Positions 34,075 to 43,104 of a stretch of DNA of 64,000 nucleotides are shown piece after piece. The notes beneath the pieces were generated by a model. It saw only the letters and a program-made list of their open reading frames with translations, ran no database searches and was not told the origin of the DNA. Position numbers and translations under genes: made by a program. The stretch is from Geomonas agri (GTDB taxonomy: Bacteria; Desulfobacterota; Desulfuromonadia; Geobacterales; Geobacteraceae): the NCBI RefSeq assembly GCF_020179605.1, contig NZ_JAINZO010000001.1, forward strand, positions 1,586,799-1,650,798, written 5' to 3'. Every line of letters begins with the position of its first letter. Position 1 is the stretch's first letter.

Positions 34075-37000
34075 TTACAGGGGAGCGTTCCCGACGGTGG
34101 CGACGAAGGACGCCACCAGCTCCTGCAACTCCTCGGGTTGATACGGTTTAGAAAGGTAGGCGGTGCATCCAGCCGCCAGTACCTTCTCGCGGTCCCCAGC
34201 CATGGCGCTCGCCGTGAGCGCCACCACCGGGATGGTAGCGGTGGCCGGGTCTTCCTTGAGCCGTTGCAGCACGGTAAACCCGTCCAGCACCGGCAGGTGC
34301 AGGTCCAAAAGGATCAGCGACGGCCGGCCGGCTTTGGCGGCGGCGAGACCTGCCGCCCCGTCGCACGCTTCCACGATGCGGTACTTCCCTCCCAGCGTCG
34401 CCTTCAGCGTGACCATGTTGTCCGGGTTGTCCTCCACCACCAGCAGCGAGCCGTCCCCCTGCCACGGGGCGGGATCATGCCCCGGGGCGGCCGGGGCGCA
34501 GGCCACCTCGCTTCCGGGGCGGAACACGCTCACGCTCCCCAGCATCTCGTAGACCCGCTGCAAGAGCTCCTGGAGCTCGACGTCACCTTTTTGCACCAAC
34601 TGGAGCACCTTGAGCGCCCTGAGCCGGTCGTACTCGCCGGGCGAGAGGGTCTTGGCGGTCATCACCATCACCGGCACGTCGGCGGTGAGGCTGTTGGCGC
34701 GCACCGCCTCCAGCACCTGAAAGCCATCCACCTCGGGCATCATCAGGTCGAGGACGATCCCGTCGGGAACGTGGGACTTCAGGTACGAGAGCGCGTACCG
34801 TCCCCCGGAAACGGCGTCGACCCGGTACCCCGCCGACTCGAGGGCGAAGCGCAGCTGCACGGTCGCGGCCTCGCTGTCCTCCACGATCAGGATCCTGGCA
34901 CCCTGGCCGGCGTCCCGCTCGGGGAGCCGCCACCCCAGGCGCTCCAGGCTCCGGACCAGGTCGTCCAGCACGGCCTGGCGCTCCAGGCCGTTTTTGGAGA
35001 TGATCGCGTTCACCCCGCTGGAGAGGCGCTGCAACTCGGCGTGGGAGAGTTCCTTGGAGGTGATCACCACCACCGGTATGTCGGCGGTGCAGGCATTGGA
35101 CCGAAGCCGGTCCAGAACCTCGGCGCCGTCCATGCCGGGCATGAGCAGGTCCAGGGTGATCAGGTCGGGGTGGTCGGCAACGGCGAGACCCAGCGCCTGC
35201 GTGCCGCTGTCCGCCATGAGCACGTCGAGCCCCTTCTCCTTGAACAGTGAGGCCAGGAAACAGCGGTCGTACTCGTTATCGTCGACCACCAGCACCAGCC
35301 GGCACCCCACGCCGGTCAGCCGGGCGAAGGCCTCCATGAGCTCTTCCTTGCCCACCGGTTTGCTGATGACGCCGACCGCGCCCAGGGCGATGCCGGTGGC
35401 GCGGTCCTCGGAGAGGGAAATGATCATAACCGGTATATCGGCGGTATCGGGATGTTCCTTAAGTTCCCTCATGACCTCCCAACCATCCATCTCGGGCATC
35501 ATGATGTCCAGGGTGATGGCGAAGGGACGGTTGGCACGTGCCAGGCGCAGGGCGTCGCTGCCGTTCAGGGCGCTCAGGGTGCCAAATCCGGCCTGCGCCA
35601 GGTGATTGGTGATCAGGGAAACGGTCTCGGGGTCGTCGTCCACCACCAGCACCGATCGTCCCGGCGCCTTGGGCGGCCGCCACGCCTGTTCCGGCGCTGC
35701 CGCCGCGCCGGTCGTCCCCCGGTCCGCGGGAGCTGCGCATTCCAGGGGTAGGCGCAGGGTGAACACGGAGCCCCGCCCTACTTCGCTGGCGACCTCGACG
35801 TCCCCGCCCAGGAGCAGGGCGCTCTTCTTGACGATGGCGAGGCCGAGGCCGGTCCCCTCATAGGAGCGCGATGTGGAACCGTCGGCTTGGCGGAATTCGT
35901 GGAAGATGCTTTCCAGGTACTGCGGCGCAATGCCGATGCCGGTGTCTTTGACCTCGAAATAGATCTCCTTGCCCCGCGTCTCCAGGCGCAGCGTGACCGA
36001 CCCCTGCGCCGTGAATTTCACCGCGTTGCCCACCAGGTTCTGCAGCATCTGGCGCAGTTTCTTCACGTCTATGCGCATCTGGGGCAGCGTCTCGGAGGCA
36101 ACCAGCGCGAGCGCTATCCCCTTCTCGCGGGCGAGCACGGCGAGGCTGTCCACCACCTCGGCGGACACCTTGGCCGGGTCAACCGTCTCCATGAACAGGT
36201 CCTGGTGCCCCGACTCGATCTTGGCGAGATCCAGGATGTCGTTGATCAGGGAGAGCAGGTGTTTGCCGTTTCTCTCGATGATGCCCAGGTAACCACGCTC
36301 CTCCTCGGACAGGCGCTGGGCCGCCTGCACCGCCAGCACCCGGGACAGCGCCAGCACCGAGTTGAGCGGAGTGCGCAGTTCGTGGCTCATGTTGGAGAGG
36401 AACTCGCTCTTCAGGCGGGTCGCCTCCTCCAGGAGCTGCTTTTGCTGGTCCAGCACCTGGTTGCGCCGGGCCAATTCGTCGGACTGCTGCGCGAGCTCGG
36501 TGGACTGCTGCACCAGTTCCTCGGACTGCTGCACCAGCTCTGCGTTCTTTACCGCCAACTCCGAGGCGAGCCGGCGCACGTCCTCGGCCGCCACCACCCT
36601 CGAGAAGGCGGAGCCTAGCGGCACCCGGACCATCTCCAGCGTGTCGTGCACCCAAAGCGGGAACTGGTGTTCACAGGCCAACGAAAGGAAAGCGCGCAGC
36701 TCCCCGTCGGCCTCCACCGGCACGGTGATCACCTCGGCCGGGGCGACCTCGCCGAACGGGGTAACAAAGCGCAGTCCCTCGCCGTCGGGTGCGGGCGCGA
36801 AGCGCGTGATCCGGCGTGTGGTAAGGAGGATGCCCACTTCCCCCTCGAGCTGGGCCCTGCTGTAGCGGCGCATCCGGGCCGAGTCGGCCCCGATGGCGTA
36901 CGCCGGGGTGAAGTGGTCGCCGTCGCTCTCCTGCACGAACGCGGCCGCCATCCTGGCACCGGTGACCTCGACGAAGACGGGAAGGAGCTTTTTGAAAAAT

Positions 37001-38175
37001 CCCTCAAGGCTTACCACGTCGACCAGGTGCTCTGAGAGGCGCGCCAGCCCTTCTTGCGCCGCCATCTTTAGCTGCAGCGTGTCCGCCATGGCGTTGAAGG
37101 AGCCGGCCAGCGAAACCTGCTCCAGGGTCCCTTCCGGCTCGATGCGGGCTTCGTAGTGACCGACACCCAGCTCGGTGGCGGCCTCGGAGAGCTTGACCAG
37201 CGGCGCGCTGATGCCGCGGGCCAGCCTCAGGGCGAAAAGCCACACCAAAAGCGAGATCAGGGCGGCAATGCCGTAGGTAACGTAGAGCGCGCGCCGGATC
37301 GGCGCGAAGACCTCGGCGGAGTCCTGCTTGCACACCAGGCCCCACCCGGTGCGCGGGATATGCGCGTAGGCGGAAAGGACATTGACGCCGCGATAGTCGG
37401 TAGTCTGGGCGATGCCGCTTTGCCCTCCCGCCGCCATCAGGGAGGACTTACCGGTCAGCTTCACCTTGAGCACCGCGTTGGGGATGCCGCGCAGCTCGAA
37501 CAGCGGTCGCACGTTGCGGTCTACCAGCACCACTTCGCCGGTGCGGCCCATACCGGTGCTGTTCTCCAGCGTGACGGCGAGCAGTTTGCGCAGGTTGTAG
37601 CGCACCACGACCGCGGCCCTGACCCGGTCGCCACCACCCTTCTTGACCGGAGCGGCAATATCGAGGCTCGCGTTCGTCTCCCCCCCCAGCAGGTACGGGT
37701 CACCGATCACCGGCGCCGAGTCATTGAGGACGCTGCCCAGCATCTCCGGCCTGACGATGCGTCCCCCCATCCGCGCCTGGTCGGTACTGAGCAGGATGGC
37801 GCCGTTTTCCCCCACGATGGAGACGTCAGCGACCGGCTCGAACTCGTCGCGGTAACCGCGCAGGAGCGCGAGGCTGTCTGCGGCAGCGGCAGAGGTGGAA
37901 GCTGCGGGGTTGACGGCCAGCGCCTGCGCCGCGACCAGCACCGACTTTCCCGAGGCCAGCGTCGACACGTCGCTGATCAGGTTGTCCAGCGTGGTGTTGA
38001 TCTGGTCCTGGCGCAGGGCAGTGACTGCAGAAAGCTTGTCCAGCATCAAGGCAGTGGCCAGCTGGACCCGCTGCGTGTAAATGGCGGTGGTAAGCACAGC
38101 CAGCGGGACCAGGCAGATCGTGGTGAACCAGAACGCCAGACGCCCCTTCAGCGTCGGCAACATCCTACTTTTCAT
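34075..38175 (-). CDS. Membrane hybrid histidine kinase with Cache sensor and four receivers
   Basis: A 1366-residue sensor. TM1 is near residues 12-33, followed by a large periplasmic Cache-type domain (about 35-285) and TM2 near 290-315 (YGIAALISLLVWLFALRLA). HAMP, GAF-like and a glutamine/serine/leucine-rich coiled coil (LVQQSEELVQQSTELAQQS) lead to HisKA with H598 in SNMSHELRTPLNS and an HATPase (GTGLGLAIVKKSALLLGG). Four consecutive receivers follow, with Asp in ITLDIMMPEMDG, ITLDLLMPGMDG, IVLDLMMPEVDG and ILLDLHLPVLDG. The start overlaps the upstream lipoprotein stop (ATGA). Four intact-looking receivers on one chain is unusual and suggests a phosphate sink or combinatorial signalling. 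Confidence 0.92.
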   Translation of the reverse strand: MKSRMLPTLKGRLAFWFTTICLVPLAVLTTAIYTQRVQLATALMLDKLSAVTALRQDQINTTLDNLISDVSTLASGKSVLVAAQALAVNPAASTSAAAADSLALLRGYRDEFEPVADVSIVGENGAILLSTDQARMGGRIVRPEMLGSVLNDSAPVIGDPYLLGGETNASLDIAAPVKKGGGDRVRAAVVVRYNLRKLLAVTLENSTGMGRTGEVVLVDRNVRPLFELRGIPNAVLKVKLTGKSSLMAAGGQSGIAQTTDYRGVNVLSAYAHIPRTGWGLVCKQDSAEVFAPIRRALYVTYGIAALISLLVWLFALRLARGISAPLVKLSEAATELGVGHYEARIEPEGTLEQVSLAGSFNAMADTLQLKMAAQEGLARLSEHLVDVVSLEGFFKKLLPVFVEVTGARMAAAFVQESDGDHFTPAYAIGADSARMRRYSRAQLEGEVGILLTTRRITRFAPAPDGEGLRFVTPFGEVAPAEVITVPVEADGELRAFLSLACEHQFPLWVHDTLEMVRVPLGSAFSRVVAAEDVRRLASELAVKNAELVQQSEELVQQSTELAQQSDELARRNQVLDQQKQLLEEATRLKSEFLSNMSHELRTPLNSVLALSRVLAVQAAQRLSEEERGYLGIIERNGKHLLSLINDILDLAKIESGHQDLFMETVDPAKVSAEVVDSLAVLAREKGIALALVASETLPQMRIDVKKLRQMLQNLVGNAVKFTAQGSVTLRLETRGKEIYFEVKDTGIGIAPQYLESIFHEFRQADGSTSRSYEGTGLGLAIVKKSALLLGGDVEVASEVGRGSVFTLRLPLECAAPADRGTTGAAAAPEQAWRPPKAPGRSVLVVDDDPETVSLITNHLAQAGFGTLSALNGSDALRLARANRPFAITLDIMMPEMDGWEVMRELKEHPDTADIPVMIISLSEDRATGIALGAVGVISKPVGKEELMEAFARLTGVGCRLVLVVDDNEYDRCFLASLFKEKGLDVLMADSGTQALGLAVADHPDLITLDLLMPGMDGAEVLDRLRSNACTADIPVVVITSKELSHAELQRLSSGVNAIISKNGLERQAVLDDLVRSLERLGWRLPERDAGQGARILIVEDSEAATVQLRFALESAGYRVDAVSGGRYALSYLKSHVPDGIVLDLMMPEVDGFQVLEAVRANSLTADVPVMVMTAKTLSPGEYDRLRALKVLQLVQKGDVELQELLQRVYEMLGSVSVFRPGSEVACAPAAPGHDPAPWQGDGSLLVVEDNPDNMVTLKATLGGKYRIVEACDGAAGLAAAKAGRPSLILLDLHLPVLDGFTVLQRLKEDPATATIPVVALTASAMAGDREKVLAAGCTAYLSKPYQPEELQELVASFVATVGNAPL

Positions 38176-39305
38176 TTAGCACCGTCCGATGGGTCAGAGT
38201 TGCGGTAGTCGAACCGTTGCAGGGCGAGTTTGTCCCCCTCGGTCATGACGTGCCGCATCATTTCAATGTCAAAAGAGCCGCGCACCTTGGCCCATGGCGT
38301 GGACTCAGGAATCTTGCCGATCCGTTTCAGGAAGGTGAATTTCTTGTAGAGCAGCCCCTCTTCGTCCAGGAGTCCTGCCGGGATGCGTGGCGCACCGGGT
38401 ACGTTGAGCAGGTCGTTACGTACTATCGTGGTCATGGCGCGCCTGGAGAGCAGGTAGGGCGCCCCCTGCAGTTTCGCCGCAGATGCAGCGGTCCAGCCGG
38501 CGGCCTGTTCCAGCTCCTTGGGGGAGCGCATGTAACCGCAGGCACGGGCTACCGCGGCGGCCAATTCCCGAGCCTGCTCCGGGTGGGAGCGGACAAAGTC
38601 GCCGCGCAGGCAGAGAAAGCCGTAACTGACCCCCTTGTGCACCAGGTGGAATTCGGGGTGACCGGCAAAGGCCAGGGTCGGCGTCGGTTCCCAGGCGCTG
38701 AAGGCGTCGATGGTCCCCTCGGCCAGCGCCTGGGGCATCTCGCTCACCTCCATCGGCACCAGATGGATGTCCTTCTCGGTCAGCCCCTCGTTTTGCAGCG
38801 CGCTCAGGAGCGTGAAGTGCGCCGCGGACCCCACGCCGGTGGCAACCCGCTTTCCCTTCAGGTCGCGCGTCAGCATTGCCTTCTTCGAGATGATGCTGGC
38901 AAACCCCTCCTTCATGAGCGCCACGCAGACGACGTCGCTGGTGGCGGCGGCGGTAAGCGCCGGCATGTCGGCGAAGATCCCCCCCTGCAGTTTGCCGCTG
39001 GCAAGAAACTGGGCGAGATCCCTCCCCTTGAAGAATGGGTGCACGCGCACCGTGGTGCCGGATGCCGCCAACCGCGAGGCAAGGACGGTATCACGGGACA
39101 CGAGCTCGGCAACTGCCCCTTCCGGCAGGGTGAGCGGTTGCGACCCGATGTCGATCACGTCGTCGCCACCGAAGCTATACCACGCGTACCTTGCCGCGGC
39201 GTGTTTCTCCTTGGCGCTGGTGCCATCGCTCTCCTTGCGGGAGCAGGCGCACAGGCAAAGAAAAAGGAAAACAGTTGCAGCCAGCCATCGAACCAGGGCA
39301 CGCAT
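38172..39305 (-). CDS. Orphan periplasmic substrate-binding lipoprotein (NrtA/SsuA-like)
   Basis: A 377-residue lipoprotein: signal LAATVFLFLCLCAC with a lipobox ending at cysteine, then a type II solute-binding fold. Motifs such as VGSAAHFTLLSALQNEGLTE and GTIDAFSAWEPTPTLAFAG match the NMT1/SsuA/NrtA family that binds sulfonates, nitrate, thiamine precursors or other anions. No ABC permease or ATPase is nearby. Its start overlaps the cheR stop (TGATG) and its stop overlaps the start of the Cache-type kinase, so it is translated with signalling genes and likely acts as a ligand-presenting sensor subunit rather than a transporter component. Confidence 0.85.
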   Translation of the reverse strand: MRALVRWLAATVFLFLCLCACSRKESDGTSAKEKHAAARYAWYSFGGDDVIDIGSQPLTLPEGAVAELVSRDTVLASRLAASGTTVRVHPFFKGRDLAQFLASGKLQGGIFADMPALTAAATSDVVCVALMKEGFASIISKKAMLTRDLKGKRVATGVGSAAHFTLLSALQNEGLTEKDIHLVPMEVSEMPQALAEGTIDAFSAWEPTPTLAFAGHPEFHLVHKGVSYGFLCLRGDFVRSHPEQARELAAAVARACGYMRSPKELEQAAGWTAASAAKLQGAPYLLSRRAMTTIVRNDLLNVPGAPRIPAGLLDEEGLLYKKFTFLKRIGKIPESTPWAKVRGSFDIEMMRHVMTEGDKLALQRFDYRNSDPSDGAK

Positions 39306-40141
39306 CAGCACCTCCCAGCCTGCTGTTTGCGGTACAGGTTGCCGCATTCGTAGATCCGGACCAGGTGCTGGTGATAGCGCTCGGGCACGCTTTCCGCCTT
39401 GCCCAACAGCAGCACGCCACCCGGGTTCAGGGCGCGGAACAGGTTGTCGAACACCCTGAGATACGCCTGCGGGTCGAGATACATGAGGAAGTTTCGGCAG
39501 GAGATGAGATCGAAGCCGCCAAAAAGGGACTCCGGTGGAGCGAAGGTATGGGGATCGAGGAGGTCGTGACGGCAGTAGCTGATCATGGATAACAGCTTCG
39601 GTGCGACACGGTAGCCGTTGCCTTCGGCCGTGAAGTAGGTGTCGAGTTGCTTCAGGTTGACACCGGCCAGGCTGCCGCGGCCATAGTATCCCGCCCGCCC
39701 CTCCGCCAGGGCGTCTTCGGCGACGTCAGTGGCGAAGATCTGCACCTTTGGGTGCGCATCCAGCAGTTGCAGCGTCTCGTCGATGATGATCGCCAACGAG
39801 CACGCTTCCTCTCCGCCGGCGCAGGCTGCCGACCAGGCGCGCAGAAAGCCTACCTGTGACAAGACCGGAAGCAGGCTGGACGTGATCTGGGACCTCAGCA
39901 GTTCGAACTGAAGCGGGTCCCTGAAGAAGCTTGAGAACCTGATGCGCAGCATGCGGGAAAGGTAGGCGGGTTCGCCCTGATCGCTCTGCAGAAGTTGATA
40001 GTACTGCGCCGGGTCGGGCAGGCGGAGTTGTGCGACCCGCTCGGCGACCCGTTTTTCCGCGAGGGATAGGGAATATGACTTGAAATCTTCGCCGAAATAA
40101 TCGGAAAGAAACCTCAGTATCTCGGCTACCGTCTCACCCAA
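39305..40141 (-). CDS. cheR: CheR-family protein-glutamate methyltransferase
   Basis: A 278-residue SAM-dependent methyltransferase of the CheR family. It has the N-terminal helical domain (FLSDYFGEDFKSYSLSLAEK, RVAQLRLPDPAQYYQLLQSD), the SAM-binding AWSAACAGGEEACSLAI, FATDVAEDALAEGRAG, and the late motifs CRNFLMYLDPQ and LLLGKAESV. In chemotaxis CheR methylates receptor glutamates. Here no MCP, cheB, cheA or cheW gene is adjacent; instead it heads an operon with a binding lipoprotein and two hybrid kinases. A membrane sensor kinase as methylation target is a possibility that cannot be checked from sequence. Confidence 0.88.
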   Translation of the reverse strand: MGETVAEILRFLSDYFGEDFKSYSLSLAEKRVAERVAQLRLPDPAQYYQLLQSDQGEPAYLSRMLRIRFSSFFRDPLQFELLRSQITSSLLPVLSQVGFLRAWSAACAGGEEACSLAIIIDETLQLLDAHPKVQIFATDVAEDALAEGRAGYYGRGSLAGVNLKQLDTYFTAEGNGYRVAPKLLSMISYCRHDLLDPHTFAPPESLFGGFDLISCRNFLMYLDPQAYLRVFDNLFRALNPGGVLLLGKAESVPERYHQHLVRIYECGNLYRKQQAGRC

Positions 40142-40512
40142 GCAGGCCCCTCCGGAAGACTATTAAACCTCGAATCCCACATTGGACAATTCGGCACTGT
40201 CACAAGGAACTTAAGGCTTATAATAGGCAAACTCCAATTACACTTTTCACTACAATAAGTCAATTAGAATCAACTTGGTAAAAGAGTACTAAAACACATG
40301 ATTTGTATACGTTCACAAAAGGCGAAGAGCTATGCCAAACTGGCTATACTTGGGGGGATTTATGACTGTCCCGGAGAGGGACAATAAGAGGGGATAAGCG
40401 GTCCCTCTCCCTTGCGGGCTTGCGCGTCGTAACGCATCGGCCCGCGAAGGCAGGAGGGGGTTAGGAGGTGAACAAAGCTGCCATCACCGCAACGGCAACG
40501 AGCCCTGAACAA
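40142..40512. other. Intergenic region with inverted repeats, no gene
   Basis: The region at 40150-40340 is AT-rich and probably holds the promoter of the minus-strand cheR operon; on that strand TTGACT, 17 bases and TAATTG can be seen, a weak match. On the plus strand TATAAT occurs at about 40217. At 40366-40445 there are nested inverted repeats: TGTCCC GGAGA GGGACA, then GCGGGC ... GCCCGC. None carries a T-tract. A short GTG frame at 40468 with GGAGG too close to it overlaps DUF1653 on the other strand and is not accepted. Confidence 0.5.
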
Positions 40513-40728
40513 TCAGTCCGCGGGGCAAAGGCGGAAGCGCGGCACCAGTTCCCCGTCCACCAGCACCGTTTCCAGGAACATCCCCTCGGGACGCACCCAG
40601 AGCCCGCCCTCCCCGTAGAGAGGACGGTACACCACCATGGGCTCGTCGGTCTCGCTGTGCCGGGCCGTGCCGATGACCTCGTAGTAGTTTCCTTTGTAGT
40701 GGCGGTAGCGTCCCGGGGCGACGGCCAT
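40513..40728 (-). CDS. DUF1653 protein
   Basis: A complete 71-residue DUF1653 protein: GRYRHYKGNYYEVIGTARHS is the family signature, followed by VVYRPLYGEGGLWVRPEGMF. It resembles small beta-barrel-type proteins of unknown function that are often encoded next to metabolic genes. GGAGGGATC precedes the ATG. It lies 15 bases downstream of the glycyl radical enzyme gene and is probably its last operon partner. Confidence 0.88.
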   Translation of the reverse strand: MAVAPGRYRHYKGNYYEVIGTARHSETDEPMVVYRPLYGEGGLWVRPEGMFLETVLVDGELVPRFRLCPAD

Positions 40729-40743
40729 GATCCCTCCTGGGTG

Positions 40744-43104
40744 TTAGAACGAGGCGTGCTCGGTTCGGGCGATGATCTCGTTCTGCAGCTCAGGGGAGAG
40801 GTCGCAGAAGTAATCGCTGTACCCGGCCACGCGTACGATCAGGTCGCGGTGCTCCGAGGGGTTCGCCTGCGCCCGCTTCAAGGTTGCCACGTCGACCACG
40901 TTGAACTGGACGTGGTGCCCGTCCATGCGGAAGTAACTCCGCACCAGGCTCGCCACGCCGTCCAGGCCGCTCGCTTCGGAGAGGAGTGTCGGGGAGAACT
41001 TCATGTTCAAGAGCGTGCCGCCGCTTCGGATGTGGTCCATCTTGCCGGCAGAGCGGATAACGGCGGTCGGGCCGCCACGGTCCGCCCCCTGCACCGGCGA
41101 GATCCCCTCGGAGAGTGGCGTCCCGCGCCTGCGCCCGTCCGGAGTGGCGCCGGTGACCGAGCCGAAGTAGACGTGGCAGGTGGTGGGGAGCATCTCGATA
41201 CGGTACACGCCGTTTTTGGTGTTGGGCCTGCCGTCCACCTCGTTGAAAAAGGCGTCGAACACCATGCGCATCAGGTCGTCGGCGTAATCGTCGTCGTTGC
41301 CGTATTTGCGGGTCTTGTTCCAAAGGCGCTGCCTGAGCGGTTCGTCCCCGGCGAAGTCGGCATCGAGCTTGGCCACCAGTTCCTGCAGCGAAATGGTGTT
41401 GCGCTCGAAGACCTGGTCCTTGATGGCCGAGAGCGCGTCGGTGATGCTGCCGATGCCGACCCCCTGGATGAAGCTGTTGTTGTAGCGGGCGCCACCGGCG
41501 TTGTAATCGACGCCCCGGCTGATGCAGTCGTCGGTCAGGACCGAGAGGAAGGGTGCCGGCATCTGCGCGGCGTAGATCATCTCGATGAGCCGGTTGCCCC
41601 GGATCTTGATGTCCAGGAAGTGGGCCAGTTGCGCACGGAAGGCCTCGAAAACCTCCTCGAAGTTGGTGAAGCTTTCCGTCGCGCCGGTCTTCGGCCCCAG
41701 TTGCACGCCGGTCAGCGGGTCCACGCCGTCGTGCAGGGCCAGTTCCAGCATCTTCACCAGGTTGAAGTAGCCGGTCAGGATGTAGGCCTCCTTGCCGAAG
41801 GCGCCCACCTCGACGCAGCCGCTGCAGCCGCCGGCACGCGCGTCGACTAGGCTCTTCCCCTGGCGCAGCTGCTCCTCGACCACCGCGTCGGCGTTGAAGA
41901 TGGAGGGGAAGCCGTAGCCGCTACGCACCACCTGCAGGGTGTGCTTCAAAAAGGCGTCCGGGGACTTGCGCGACAGCTGCACGTTGCTGGACGGCTGCAA
42001 GAGGTGCATCTCGTCGATAACGTCCAAAAGCAGGTGCGAGACCTCGTTGGAGCCGTCCGAGCCGTCCGGAAGCAGCCCGCCCAGGTTGATGTTGGCAAAA
42101 TCGGTGTAGGTGCCACTCTCCGCCGCGGTCACCCCGACCTTGGGGGGCGAGGGGTGGTTGTTGAACTTGACGAAGAAGCATTCCAGCAGTTCGCGTGCCC
42201 CCTCGCGGCTCAGCGTCCCCTTACTCAGCTCCGCCTGGTAGAAGGGGAACAGGTGCTGGTCAAGGTGCCCCGGGCTGAAGGCGTCCCAGCCGTTTAGCTC
42301 CGTGATCACCGCCAGGTGGCAGAACCAGTAGGACTGCAGCGCCTCCCAGAAATCGGAGGGAGCGTGCGCCGGTACCCAGCGGCAGTTGGCGGCGATCTTC
42401 ATCAGTTCCTGCTTGCGGGTGGGATCGGTGCAGGCGGCGGCCATACTCTCGGCCAGCTTGGCGTGGCGCTCCGCGAAGAGGATGACGGCGTCGCAGGAGA
42501 TGTCCATGGCGATCAGTTGCTCGCGGCGGGCCCAGGCGTCGGCGTCGCTGGCGAAATCGAGGGCATCGATGGCCTGCGCGATGTCCTTCTTGAAGTCGAG
42601 CAGCCCCTTGCGGTAGATCTTGTCGTCCAGCACCGTGTGACCGGGGGCGCGCTGCTCCATGAACTCGGTGAAGATGCCCAGCCGGTAGGCCTCGTGCCAA
42701 TCCTCGGGCAGCGCCGCAAAGATCTTGTCGCGCAGGCTGCGGGTGCCCCAGTAGGGGATCACGGTATCCCGGTAGGCCTTGAGGCAGGCGTCGTCGACGC
42801 GGTAGGAAGTAAGTTCGCGCGAGTTGAGGATGCGCAGGTCCTCGACCGAGTGGCAGGTCAGTTCCGGGTAGGTAGATACCAGCTTCGGAGCCGGGCCCCT
42901 CTCCCCGACCACCAGTTCGCCGTCGCCGATGTAGATGGTCTTCTTCTCGCAGAGGTAGAGGAAGGACTTGGCGCGCATGACCGGGACCGACCAGCGCCCC
43001 TCGTTGTCGCGGTAGAACTCGGTGAGCAGCAGCGCCCGTTCGGCGGAAATGGTGGGCTCGGCGGCCAGGCTTTCCTGGCGCAGTCGTTCCGTTCTTGCGT
43101 TCAT
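40744..43104 (-). CDS. hypD: Glycyl radical enzyme, trans-4-hydroxy-L-proline dehydratase type
   Basis: A 786-residue glycyl radical enzyme. The C-terminal glycine-radical loop is RVAGYSDYF and the active-site cysteine lies in GGCSGCVEVGAFGKEAY; the C-x-E pattern marks a dehydratase rather than pyruvate formate-lyase (Cys-Cys). Segments KFNNHPSPPKVGVTAAESGT and TDFANINLGG, together with GHHVQFNVVD, agree with what I recall of HypD, which dehydrates trans-4-hydroxy-L-proline to 1-pyrroline-5-carboxylate. The ATG directly follows the activase stop (TAG-ATG). Oxygen would destroy the radical form, so expression should be anaerobic. A related dehydratase specificity cannot be ruled out, as proC is not adjacent. 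Confidence 0.82.
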   Translation of the reverse strand: MNARTERLRQESLAAEPTISAERALLLTEFYRDNEGRWSVPVMRAKSFLYLCEKKTIYIGDGELVVGERGPAPKLVSTYPELTCHSVEDLRILNSRELTSYRVDDACLKAYRDTVIPYWGTRSLRDKIFAALPEDWHEAYRLGIFTEFMEQRAPGHTVLDDKIYRKGLLDFKKDIAQAIDALDFASDADAWARREQLIAMDISCDAVILFAERHAKLAESMAAACTDPTRKQELMKIAANCRWVPAHAPSDFWEALQSYWFCHLAVITELNGWDAFSPGHLDQHLFPFYQAELSKGTLSREGARELLECFFVKFNNHPSPPKVGVTAAESGTYTDFANINLGGLLPDGSDGSNEVSHLLLDVIDEMHLLQPSSNVQLSRKSPDAFLKHTLQVVRSGYGFPSIFNADAVVEEQLRQGKSLVDARAGGCSGCVEVGAFGKEAYILTGYFNLVKMLELALHDGVDPLTGVQLGPKTGATESFTNFEEVFEAFRAQLAHFLDIKIRGNRLIEMIYAAQMPAPFLSVLTDDCISRGVDYNAGGARYNNSFIQGVGIGSITDALSAIKDQVFERNTISLQELVAKLDADFAGDEPLRQRLWNKTRKYGNDDDYADDLMRMVFDAFFNEVDGRPNTKNGVYRIEMLPTTCHVYFGSVTGATPDGRRRGTPLSEGISPVQGADRGGPTAVIRSAGKMDHIRSGGTLLNMKFSPTLLSEASGLDGVASLVRSYFRMDGHHVQFNVVDVATLKRAQANPSEHRDLIVRVAGYSDYFCDLSPELQNEIIARTEHASF

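Noticed and set aside
32449-35250. 933-codon plus-strand open frame across the two hybrid kinase genes
   Set aside because: Antisense shadow of GC-rich kinase genes: composition rich in His/Gly/Leu/Val without domains, while the minus-strand frames show full REC, PAS and kinase motifs.
40468-41850. 460-codon plus-strand frame starting GTG after GGAGG
   Set aside because: The Shine-Dalgarno-like run is too close to the GTG, and the frame is the antisense of DUF1653 and the glycyl radical enzyme.
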